Shown: piece after piece, positions 54,881-64,000 of the stretch
How the letters are laid out: the number at the start of each line of letters is the position of its first letter
Numbering within the stretch: position 1 is the first letter of the stretch
Assembly (NCBI GenBank): GCA_022495005.1
Contig: JAGYXB010001401.1
Location: forward strand, 496,001-560,000
Length of the DNA: 64,000 nt
Direction: 5' to 3'
Source of the DNA: Rhyacophila brunnea
Taxonomy: Eukaryota; Arthropoda; Insecta; Trichoptera; Rhyacophilidae
The notes under the pieces: model-generated
Databases searched by the model: none
Seen by the model: only the letters and a program-made list of their open reading frames with translations
Told to the model about the DNA's origin: nothing
Position numbers and translations under genes: made by a program

Positions 54881-57729
54881 CTATAAATCAACCAGAATAA
54901 ACACTTGAAACTTGGAAGTTGATTTTTTAGCTGTTTTATATTTATGGGGTTTCGGTTTTTGCTTTTAGAAGTTTCTGTTATGAAAAGCTTCGAAGGGTGA
55001 ATTTTCTCGTTAAGCTTTTAAAGATAATACTATTTTATGTACATAATCTGCACTCAACCACTGTGCTGCAAAATCGTACATATGACACACTGGCACTGAG
55101 GTACGGATAAGTACGTCAAAAAATTATTGATACGTTAAAGTATCGATATTTTTTGACCGATAATTTCTTTCGATACGATACCGATATCAGTTATCGATAG
55201 GTTTTCTTTCTTTCTTAGGTACGGATACTTTCACTAGAATACCAAAATTTTCCCAAATAACTATAGAACTACAAGAAATGAAATCAGTTTGAAGCTACGT
55301 TTCAGTAGTGAATTTATGAAGTCTGACGATGAAGAAGTTAATGGCCCCACCAAAACACACCCGGTCTGAACCGGGATAACGCGAGACCATACGTGTGTTA
55401 TGAAGCATCATATTTTATGACTGGGAATGTCTCAGGAGCAGTTACCCAAGATTAAGGTCATCATGTACTCAAGTGTGCTTTGACTGAATTTACATGACTT
55501 TAGTTAAGAGTACCCATGGGAGAGATGAGCACGTAGAAGCAATATTAAAAATTGTATTAAGTAACAAAAGCTAATACAAAACTGCCGAATATTTTAAGGG
55601 AAGAGATCTTCACGTTGACAGTGTGATGCCACACATTTTCTAAATGCAACAAAATTGGCCTTTATGGCGACCAGGTCGGGCGATCCGATGAGCCGAACAG
55701 CTGTTTGAACCGACTTGAGCAGCTCTTCCCTTTCCGTAAACATTTAGGACATTTCCGGAGGAAGTGATTTGCATCCTATATTTCTTCGCCAGATGGATAT
55801 GTTGACCGGTTTTTTATTGGCCGAATATGTTCGGCGCGCACAAACACTCCGGAATAGTACGATTATGCTCGTATTGTGATACGTGCATTACCCGCATAAA
55901 CTCAACCGATTCAATCATCAGGAATATGCGCTAAACAATGATATAACGCACTCGGCCAGACGCGATTGATCTAAAATCTGTGACAGAACACAAATTTTAA
56001 AATCGGCCTACTTTGTAATCGTTAATGCGCGCTTCTCCATACTGCATCACTATCTTAACTGCCTGATTATTGATCTACCGTTTAATTAATCATTCACGGG
56101 CGCCTAGTGTTAAAAGTTGAATTCATTTACTTATTCTTTTTCATAAATGTATGTCATAGAGATTTTTAATAAAATACATTTCAACAAAAAATTATAAACC
56201 AAACACGAGATATTCATAGGTATCTATCATAAACCAAACATATCAATTACGTTATTTTGAGCAGTAGTCATAGTTACCATATTAATTTATATTAGGTACA
56301 GATAAAACTATAAATAATTGCTCACTTAAAAGCATATGTTATTATTTATTACCCTCTGTATAATAGATATTAAAAATTATTGATAGAAATGTTAGAATAT
56401 GAATTTCTGCATTTTTAATTAATTATAATCCGGTTCAAATAACTCATAAACTATTAATATTATTTTCAGTCAAGATATTTTGTTGTTATTGGAGCATGTG
56501 AAATAGCTCTATGGTATTTCATGAATAAATAACACGGTCCATGTAAAGGTGCATGCTATATTTATGTGCAATACTACTTCATATTATATCGGTATATTAG
56601 TTTAAAGTCAGAGCTGAAAATGGAACTGGAACCAGAAACCCTTGGTTGGCTATTTTTTTTTAAATTAATTAAGCCCTGCCTAAACCAAACTATAATTGAT
56701 AAAAAATACTATTCTATCTATAAAATATTCAAAGTTAGGTATTATTTAATTGCATGGGTACTTTTAGACGTTTTATAGATAAACGAGTATTTTTTGACAA
56801 TTATCTATTATGGCTTGGTTTACGCAGGGTTTTATTGAATTTTAAAAACTAACCAACACCATCTGTATACAGTAATCTTATTTCGATGACTCGTAATACA
56901 CACAGAAACAAATACGTATGATAGAAAAAGTTTAGTGTGCACCATTTATGGCGGATCTTAACAGCCTACCTCCACCCTTCGCCACTGATCCAAAGTTACA
57001 AATACTATAGAGGTATCGGCACGTGCTTTGTTGCCAGTGGCCGAAAAGAAAGACAACATACAGTATAAATGAATATGCATAGAAGGCTTAGATTTCTTCA
57101 CACATGCAAAACTACACTGATTTACTCTGACTGACACTTATATCACCAGGGGGCAGGGACGTAGGTAAATTATTCTAAATAAAATAAAGCATTAAAATAT
57201 GATACTTAATAATACTGTATAATAATTTTCATTCAATTTATTTTTGCAAAAATGGTATACACTCCCATACATTTACTTATATATCACTTTATTATCTCCA
57301 GCCTCTCAATTACTCGTATTAATGTATTATGCAAAATACGACTCATACGGGTTTCGCGCTTGTCATAGCATCGACTTCTAACGGACCGTGCTTTTGTTAC
57401 GTAACAATGAAGCCAGTAGTGTACCTAACGAATAAAAAAGTTCCCGCGCATAACAATAATACTACAAGAAGCAGCAATACATACCTCAATCCTGAGATTC
57501 GATCTCTCATAGACAGCCTAGCAAACAGGGAAGTGAATCAGTAACAAGGTGAACTATCAAAGCACTATTTTCTACATAATTCCATCCAATAAATATTTGC
57601 TATCAGATACTTTACTGAGGGATTATTTAGCGATTAATTTTAAAATATCATTATCAATAACATGTACCTAATGTTTATTTTGACGTTTAAAGAAATCATT
57701 CAAATACGATAAATCACGAAAATGTAACA
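54881..57729. other. 2.8-kb interval without supported gene
   Basis: Includes an ATCGATA/TATCGAT-rich patch at 55130-55205, a GC-richer unassigned stretch at 55600-56060 (unknown on either strand), and unrecognised frames at 56566-56778 and 57329-57544. No transposon ends were found. Confidence 0.35.
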
Positions 57730-57913
57730 CCCGCGATAGCCGAGTGGTAACGTGGCTTATAATTTTATGGGTCTTGGATTTGGATCTCGAGTTTGATGTG
57801 TATTTGGATCCAGAGTATGCACATAATAGGTTGAGCAGGTGGCATTCATTATGTAGTAAAAACAAACATCTGTTAACACATCCTCTACTCTGTGGAATTC
57901 CATATAATCTACT
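57730..57913 (+). repeat. tRNA-derived SINE, plus-strand copy
   Basis: Starts CCCGCGATAGCCGAGTGGTA, the A-box region, with a weakened B box (GGATCTCGAGTTTG), then GTTGAGCAGGTGGCATTCAT, AAAAACAAACATCTGTTAAC and CCTCTACTCTGTGGAATTCC. The 3' end is lost. Confidence 0.7.
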
Positions 57914-58589
57914 TAGAATAATAGAAAAAATATGTAATTGGTTTATTTAAATTAAGCAGTAATATCTGCCTGACTGCATATAAATCTCAAGATTATTCAA
58001 AATTACCAAACTTACCAGAAAAATGACACTGTATGTGTTTGAACAGTATTAATTGTTTAGGAAAGACAATTGTTATTTATTGGGTTAAATTGTGTACTGG
58101 AAGGGAAGAGTTGACCAAGTTTGTCTTACCAGCTATTGACCCTATCGGGCCGCCCAACCTTGTTGTCACAAAAGCCAAATCTATGGCTTATTGTTAAAAA
58201 ATGCTAATACTACGCGTGGTCAATAATATAAACTAGAATAGAGGCTTGCTTGAATAATGTAAACAATGTAGTTTTCATTTTTTGGAGATTAGAGGAATAT
58301 TCTATTTCACTCCTAGCTCCCCCATCTGTAAATACCTAAGCTTATGTTTATTGTAAAAATCTTTGAAAAACATAATACATTCGGCGGGATCTCAACCGTA
58401 TATTATTTGATGTTATCATTTATTTTTAGGTATTACTACACCCCGTTAAAATTGAATCACAACTCAACACAACAATGGGAGGGGTCCATTTCAAAAAAAA
58501 TATCCACAATGATTTATTACTGATTTTTTAAGGCAGTGGAAAGGGTTGGGGTTAACGAAAACTAACAGATGCCTCTGACTTCCGCGTTT
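57914..58589. other. AT-rich interval without recognisable gene
   Basis: No supported feature. Confidence 0.4.
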
Positions 58590-59280
58590 ACCCGCCTACT
58601 TCTTCATTCCCCATACCGAGATACTCCGCACTTTCAGTCTAACGATAAACACCTGACCTGCAGCTATAACGACGTGTGCTCACCTACGAGTTAACATCTA
58701 CCCACTTGCACGAATGCACGTGGCCTAAGGCGTCGTGCACTTAGATTCAGGCTTGCGGGGCGCTCGCGCATATTCAATGTGAATAATCGAAAATACAACG
58801 TAATCAAATATCGCAGCGCACACTGGTTTTGACGGTGCATTTTGTCCGCTTGCTTCATGATTCACACGTTGTTTGGCTTCTCAGCGGGACGAATTAACGA
58901 AAATATTACGTTGTTAAATATGACAAAGCCCATTGAACACGGCAAGCAAAAGGGGCGCGCGCCGTTTTATTTTATCCTATTCTGGACGCGTTGTCGATAA
59001 GACGGGCGAGTAGGCATTATTTAATAACAGTGAACTCATTGTTTAGTTGCTGGGTGTCCCGATATTTCACTGGTAGAATTACGTCATCGTAAATATGAAT
59101 TAAAAGCTGCCGAGAAACATAATAATATTTTTATTGCTTTGTTATGAGAGACGCTTATAATAATAATTATTTTCTGCTTCTCGTGCCCCTTATTACATAG
59201 GTGAAGGGTAATGCGCGGGTGGGAGGGGGCCTACTTCGTAGTGAGCGCACCGAGCGCCGCTTCTGGTGGGCTTCGTCACT
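58590..59280. other. GC- and CpG-richer stretch, possible regulatory DNA
   Basis: Unlike its surroundings, this stretch carries many CpGs (for example CGGGGCGCTCGCGCA, GGGGCGCGCGCCG, GTGAGCGCACCGAGCGCCGC) and no transposon ends. It lies directly upstream of a candidate exon at 59325-59516. It could be a promoter, enhancer or other conserved non-coding DNA; the sequence alone does not decide. Confidence 0.3.
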
Positions 59281-59324
59281 TACGATAATAATCATTGAGA
59301 TCGATAGTGTGCACACTGTTTTAT

Positions 59325-59516
59325 CAGAATATTAAAGCAAACGTTAGATGCTTCAGGTGGCTGCACCAATTCATGAGTTCCGCTGACACATGTCTTGCGT
59401 GTCGTAAAATACTGAAAAAGAGGGGTCGACCATTGAAGAAGGCTGTTTGTCAGCCAAATCATCCATATCACGATCCTGACGAAGAAGAATTAGTATCTAA
59501 TATTTCATTCACTTAA
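59325..59516 (+). CDS. Candidate terminal exon with AT-hook-like motif, unknown product
   Basis: A possible acceptor (CACTGTTTTATCAG ending at 59324) opens a 63-codon stretch to TAA at 59514-59516. It encodes SADTCLACRKILKKRGRPLK followed by a Pro/His and acidic tail (HDPDEEELV). KKRGRPLKK resembles an AT-hook core (RGRP flanked by basic residues), a minor-groove DNA-binding motif. CLAC is a CxxC pair. Codon use is less AT-skewed than in nearby chance frames. No upstream exon is identified, and it could be a transposon remnant or chance. Confidence 0.28.
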   Translation, partial: QNIKANVRCFRWLHQFMSSADTCLACRKILKKRGRPLKKAVCQPNHPYHDPDEEELVSNISFT

Positions 59517-59582
59517 ATAAGTTACATTTTTTTGTTCCTGTGAGCGAGCCTTGCCCTGACTCTTCAGTTATTAATATAATTT

Positions 59583-60131
59583 CACAACGTTTTTATTAAC
59601 TCATATTCTTGTTTGTCCGGTGGTTGTTTGTCCGGTGGTTGTTTGTCTAGTACAAATCTTGCGATCGATTTTTAATTAACTTCCCGACTAACTAGACTTT
59701 TGAAACTTTTAGAATATATCAGAACACGATGGCTATGCATTCTTTTAACACAATGCTTACGGGCCTTTTAATTAATTTTGTAATTAACGTGTTAATTTGT
59801 ATTTGAAAAATAATTAGCAAAAACACAATTTTGTGCGGCCCGTAAGCTAATTCTCTTTTTATTGAAAGTTATTTCAGAATAATCCGTAAAAAGAAAAATA
59901 CTATTATTGGTTGCTAAGGGGGTGGTCCTAGCAACTAAATTATTAATATATACGTGCGTTACTATGAAAATCAAAATGAAATGTCAAAATGATATTTCAG
60001 TATTTTATATTTGTTTGTTTGTGTTTTATTTACTTCATTCCAAGTACAAGTTTGAGCATATCGAGCATAATAATTCAACAGAAAATTTAAAAACGTTGTA
60101 TATAAAAAGTTCTTTTTATATTGTAATTATT
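59583..60131 (+). mobile_element. Helentron/DINE-like element with nested mini-element
   Basis: 5' part ACAACGTTTTTATTAACTCA, then a tandem GTCCGGTGGTTGTTTGTCCG duplication, the family body, and the 3' end AAACGTTGTATATAAAAAGT with hairpin and TTGTAATTATT. A 95-bp insertion at about 59754-59848, bounded by inverse GCTTACGGGCC / GGCCCGTAAGC, separates body blocks that are contiguous in other copies. It lies head-to-head with the copy at 60768-61241. Confidence 0.7.
59754..59848. mobile_element. 95-bp mini-MITE nested in Helentron-like copy
   Basis: GCTTACGGGCC and GGCCCGTAAGC are perfect inverses. The interior is AT-rich. It is absent at the homologous position in the copies at 3350, 5150, 23921 and 60768. 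Confidence 0.6.
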
Positions 60132-60767
60132 AGTCCATGCAGTTCTGTAGGTATATTTGATTCCATTTTAAACTAAAATATTCACAGACAGATTCTTAAA
60201 AGTCTCATCAATAGCGTGGTATCAATACACATTCTATAATTTAAAATCTTTTAATCGCATATTAAATTAATTACTAGTGTGATGATGCTATCTAAGAAAT
60301 GCTGTAGACAACCAGTTTAATGAATTAATCACGGAAGCCGTGTGTTGTTTTTTTTTTTTGCAAATTTTTCTACATTATTAAAGACTTTATATCATTCTGT
60401 ATTCATATAAAATTGTTTAGTTATGCCAAGCTACGATTGATACTGGATTCACACGGTCAAGTGCATGGGTATTATGTAACATGCTACAACGCATATTTTC
60501 AATATTATAAAACACAGTTACGTAACGCAGTTGTGAAGAAATTAATGGGCCTTTATATGAAAAGTCTCACCATAGACCTTTTGTGTTTAATGTTTATTCT
60601 GCTTCCGAGATGAACAAAAAAAATAAAATGTTTCTTTCTCAGGAAAAAGCATTTCAATGTCAATAATTAATTAACCTGCATGTGAAGGGAATAACATGCA
60701 ATAAAAAGAAATATTTTTAATTTCTATTTACAAGTTGTTTTAACAACTGTCTATTTACTAGATTAAA
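60132..60767. other. AT-rich interval between inverted Helentron-like copies
   Basis: A 66-codon frame at 60413-60613 is Leu/Tyr-rich and unrecognised. No other feature. Confidence 0.35.
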
Positions 60768-61241
60768 AATAATTACAAGATAAAAAGAACTTTTTATATA
60801 CAACGTTTTTGAATTTTCTGTTGAATCATATAAACTTGACTTGACTAGCTTAAACGATCAAAAAAGATTGTACTTGATAGAAATAATACTGAAATGTCAT
60901 TTTGACATTCATATTGATTTCCATAGTAACACACGTATATATTAATAATTTAGTTGCTAGGACCCTACACTCCTAACAACCAATAATAGTGGATTGGATT
61001 ACAGATTTCTTCCGAAATAACTTTTCGTACATAACAGAATTAACTGAAAATGAATTTAATTCTACTTCAAGATGTCTAAAAGTATTTAAAAAAAAATGCA
61101 TTGGCATCGTGTTCTGATATATTCCAAAAGTTTCAAATGTCTAGATAGTCGAGAAGTTAGTTAAAAATTGATTGCAAGATTTGTAACTGATAAACAACCA
61201 CCGGAAAAATAAGAATACGACCTAATAAAAACGTTATAAAA
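60768..61241 (-). mobile_element. Helentron/DINE-like element, minus-strand copy
   Basis: Minus-strand 5' end ATAACGTTTTTATTAGGTCG, body, and 3' end AAAACGTTGTATATAAAAAG with hairpin AAAAAGTTCTTTTT and CTTGTAATTATT. It shares the CAACG variant of the subterminal motif with the 59583 copy, suggesting these two are closely related. Confidence 0.72.
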
Positions 61242-61994
61242 AGAAAATGTGTATAAACCATAAACTGTGTTTAAATCTTTCCTATTTCTATAAAATTTAA
61301 CTTCGGTATTATATAGATTTTAATTTTTGTGGGAATGGTTCCGATTAAAATAATATCTAATTATTACAAAACATGATTTAAGGCATATACACATACCTAC
61401 GTTCAATGAAAATATTGATATTTAATAAAATAAACAGAGTATGTACCTACTCTTTAATCTAAAAATGAATAACATGTACTTCATAATACGGCAATATGAA
61501 AAGGTTTTTAAATTTTAGACGTAAAAATACATATTAATATATTATATTCCAATAATATATTTCTTATTCAGTAATTCATAAGATTTGAGAATGAAATATT
61601 CATTATTAAACCAAATGCAACCTAGTGCAAGTAGAGTGAGTATACGCTTTAAACTTTGCACTTTTACTCGTAACTACATTGATACGCCTCTTTGCCATCA
61701 TCAAATGATATTCACTTGTGTTCATATATGTATAAATAAATAAATAAATAGATAATATAATATAATATTATGTAAAAAATATATTTTTCGAATATATTAC
61801 ACCGTTATCATCCTAGAGTCAGAGTGCAATGTTATGAAGTGGCAACTCGATGGTAAGTTATAAATTTGGAAAGATCCGGACGTCGGTTAGAAATCTCTAA
61901 GCCTCTATAATTGGTACCTTGGTTCAAACCATAAAAGCCGATTGCCAATGTTAACGTATTAATTGAGTTAGCATTTACTTGGTAGAATTCCATT
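61242..61994. other. AT-rich interval without recognisable gene
   Basis: Includes an (AATA)n microsatellite at about 61733-61750. No other feature. Confidence 0.4.
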
Positions 61995-62084
61995 TTACAA
62001 GAAATGAAAATATAATTTATATTAAATTCTACAGGTTTTGTAACCTGTAGAATTTAATATTAATTATATTTTCATTTCTTGTAA
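61995..62084. repeat. 90-bp near-perfect hairpin repeat
   Basis: Arms of 43-44 bases (TTACAAGAAATGAAAATATA ... TAAATTCTACAGGTT and inverse) differ at one or two positions, with a loop of about three bases. A single diverged arm occurs at 47842-47881, so the sequence is dispersed. Confidence 0.8.
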
Positions 62085-62144
62085 TATTAACGTAATTTGA
62101 GAAGTGCTTGTGTGACTACTAGTTAAATTTATCATAATTATGTA

Positions 62145-62220
62145 GGACGTAGGTGGATCAATTGGTAATTGTCCGGAATCCGGTAGATGCAGGTTTGAGT
62201 CCTGCCCGGTGTCAAATTTT
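62145..62220 (+). repeat. tRNA-like SINE head
   Basis: GACGTAGGTGGATCAATTGG (A-box-like), CCGGAATCCGG as an anticodon-arm-like hairpin, and GATGCAGGTTTGAGTCCTGC (B box) followed by CCGGTGTCAAATTTTTT. It resembles the tRNA-like segment at 38090-38167 (GATGCAGGTTCGATTCCTG, TCTGGTGTC). Flanking arms are not evident here. Confidence 0.55.
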
Positions 62221-62660
62221 TTATAAATTTACTTTTGGTATGATGTTTATTTTTATAATTGATACTCTAGTGCACGTCAACCTAGGTCTCAGCACAACTT
62301 TGAAAGGCGCCTAACGTTTTTTACGCCACGATATACGACTGAATAATGGGTGTAGACTGTAGAGACGTGACGGGTGGTGGAGGAAAAAACAAATATGTAC
62401 TTACGCTTCAAAGATATTTTCAAATATGGACTCAAATGGAATAGTACAGAACTTCCATTAGAATTCAAGCTTATTATTAACTAAAATAAACACAACATAT
62501 AATATTATTAATCATGATTCTTCGATGATTGTTTTCATGCGCTTTATAATTAAAATTAATACTTTTTCATTTGGTAAACTATACTATAAAACTACAGATG
62601 ACAATCAATTTTGACAAACACTTCATTTAAGGCTATTTATTCATTTTATGAAGACTCTTC

Positions 62661-62864
62661 GTGGGTCTATTCTATACTTCTTATCGACCGCTAAAGTGAT
62701 CAAACTTAGGGTAGGTGTGTATCAAAATATTAGCACTCATTGTGACAATTACAATAAGTGGGTTTTTATTGTAATTGTTACAATAAGTGCTAATACTTTG
62801 ATACAAGCCTACCGTAAGTTTGATACTATCACTTTAACGGTCGATAAGAATAGAATATACCCAC
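62661..62864. mobile_element. 204-bp foldback element
   Basis: Left arm GTGGGTCTATTCTATACTTC, TTATCGACCGCTAAAGTGAT ... GACAATTACAATAA and right arm (inverse) TTATTGTAATTGTTACAATA ... TTAACGGTCGATAAGAATAG, AATATACCCAC pair over about 98 bases with scattered differences and a loop near 62760. No coding capacity; the open frame crossing it is incidental. Confidence 0.78.
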
Positions 62865-62867
62865 AGG

Positions 62868-63297
62868 CATGGCCCCCACATCTCGAAGCGGGTCCCCAGG
62901 CTAGGAACTTGGCCACCATACCTATCGCCAAGGTTAAATGCAGTGTGACGATCTACAGTTGCATATTCCAAATGGTGTTCGAGGTAAAATTAAGGGTATT
63001 TTTAGCGATTTTTTTTGTTATTTCTAATACACCCACATTTGTGTTGCTATGCATAATTTATGGAATTGTCGAATATCGACAATAATAAAAAATTACATCG
63101 CACAACCACATATTATAGTATAACATATGTTAGTATGCTTGAAGTGAAACGGCGCCGCAAGCGACATTTTTTTACTACTAGTGCAATTTTGTGTTGTGTG
63201 TTTATCTCACTTGGCTGGTCGATCTGTCACTCTGGGCCCCCCTTAAGGCCGGGCCCTTAGGCTAGAGCCCTATCAGCCCCCCCTTGTGGGGGCCATG
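62868..63297. mobile_element. hAT-type MITE, CATGGCCCCCACA family, 430 bp, perfect TSD
   Basis: Ends CATGGCCCCCACATC and CCCTTGTGGGGGCCATG. CCCACAGG at 62860-62867 and 63298-63305 is a perfect 8-bp TSD. The interior has CTATCGCCAAGGTTAAATGC, AAATGGTGTTCGAGGTAAAA, GAAACGGCGCCGCAAGCGAC and TCACTTGGCTGGTCGATCTG. It is the best-preserved family member. No transposase. Confidence 0.93.
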
Positions 63298-63305
63298 CCC
63301 ACAGG

Positions 63306-64000
63306 TGTACATAGTTAAAACATTTTTTGTAAACATACAGTTTTAAAACAGTAGCGTTATCTTTTTAAATTGTGAACTGCTAAAATAATAAATACTTTAA
63401 TGAAATAAATATAGAAACAGAATAACATTAATTTAATAAATATCTTAGCAAGGAGTTATAAATACTAATTAGTTGGTAGAGATAAAATTGACAATCTGAT
63501 TATGCCCACAACTAATTGACAGTTATTATTCTACAGCTTAATCCAGTTCGTTAAACAAATATGATAAGAAATGATACTTAATTTTATTGAGCATATAAAT
63601 AGACTAACCGTTCACGGAAACTGCTATTCTACATTATCAAACAAGTGCTATAAAATACACGAGTAATAATCAACTAATTCAAATCGGATTTGTTGCGAAA
63701 TTTCATGCTTTGTAATACGCACTATTAATCTATTGTAATTTTCTCACCCAGTTCACCCACATTTAAAGCTAATAGACAGTAATTATGGTGATACAATATT
63801 AGTTTGAACTTTATTAAATTATTATTCCGATAATACAATATGCCAAAGCAGACATAAATGTTTTGTGTGGGTTGGCAGGTCGTGCACTGCTTAAGGATGG
63901 CAAATAAAAGAAGGAATGTAATTAAAACACTTTGATTAATTTTCAACTCTTCTATTTAAGGTTTCGTAAAATGGAATTGTATTATAAAAAAAATAAAAAG
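63306..64000. other. AT-rich interval to window end
   Basis: No supported feature. A 73-codon minus-strand frame (63946-63725) has a hydrophobic N-terminus that could pass for a signal peptide (VLITFLLLFAILKQC) but no other support. Confidence 0.35.

Noticed and set aside
55600..56060. Coding exon in a GC-richer stretch
   Set aside because: Both strands have frequent stops and no recognisable motif; composition alone is not enough.
62648..63085. 145-codon plus-strand open frame, the second longest in the window
   Set aside because: It runs through a foldback element and into a hAT-type MITE, so it is incidental.

Overview
This window is an AT-rich eukaryotic nuclear segment, most likely from an insect. 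The evidence is a reverse-transcription primer-binding site that is the exact complement of an insect-type tRNA-Lys 3' end (from memory of that tRNA), dispersed TTAGG-type words, RTE- and Jockey/CR1-like LINE relics, tRNA-derived SINEs and a large set of hAT elements. Frequent short runs such as TACCTACCTA suggest, weakly, an aphid-like hemipteran. There are no operons, Shine-Dalgarno sites or dense ORFs, and I found no intact protein-coding gene. The longest plausible coding stretches are decayed transposases and reverse transcriptases. Two places (about 5.86-7.27 kb and 59.3 kb) could hold small host exons, but only weakly.

The window is dominated by transposable-element relics. I delimit at least a dozen hAT-type elements from terminal inverted repeats (TIRs), many with 8-bp target-site duplications (TSDs) read on both sides: 12903-15298 (a decayed GTF2IRD2/ZBED-like transposase), 15454-16377, 29007-29676, 33971-34862, 41649-42373, 45266-46476, 50233-50985, 53725-53968 and others. 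A short 8-bp-TSD family with ends reading CATGGCCCCCACA is inserted inside two of the larger hAT elements (34199-34628 and 46065-46384) and beside a hairpin (62868-63297), so the order of insertion can be read directly.

Other families are: a TTAA-flanked family (21424-22234, 24932-25027, 43009-44399, about 49262-49765), one copy of which is a near-perfect 1.39-kb palindrome; a family with Helentron/DINE-like ends (2606-2725, 3350-3798, 5150-5676, 23921-24388, 59583-60131, 60768-61241); tRNA-derived SINEs; LINE 3' fragments (2726-3345, 7620-8190, 16965-17835, 18166-18480, 52745-53095); an LTR-retrotransposon primer-binding site at 638-654; and several small foldback elements.

The most unusual structure is a family in which a tRNA-like segment with pol III A and B boxes lies between long terminal inverted repeats (about 32788-33056, 38004-38390 and 44459-44674). 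Its best copy interrupts a hAT-type MITE. Remaining intervals are AT-rich with no gene I can support. They include a more GC- and CpG-rich stretch at about 58590-59280 and a CTCF-like motif near 9140.
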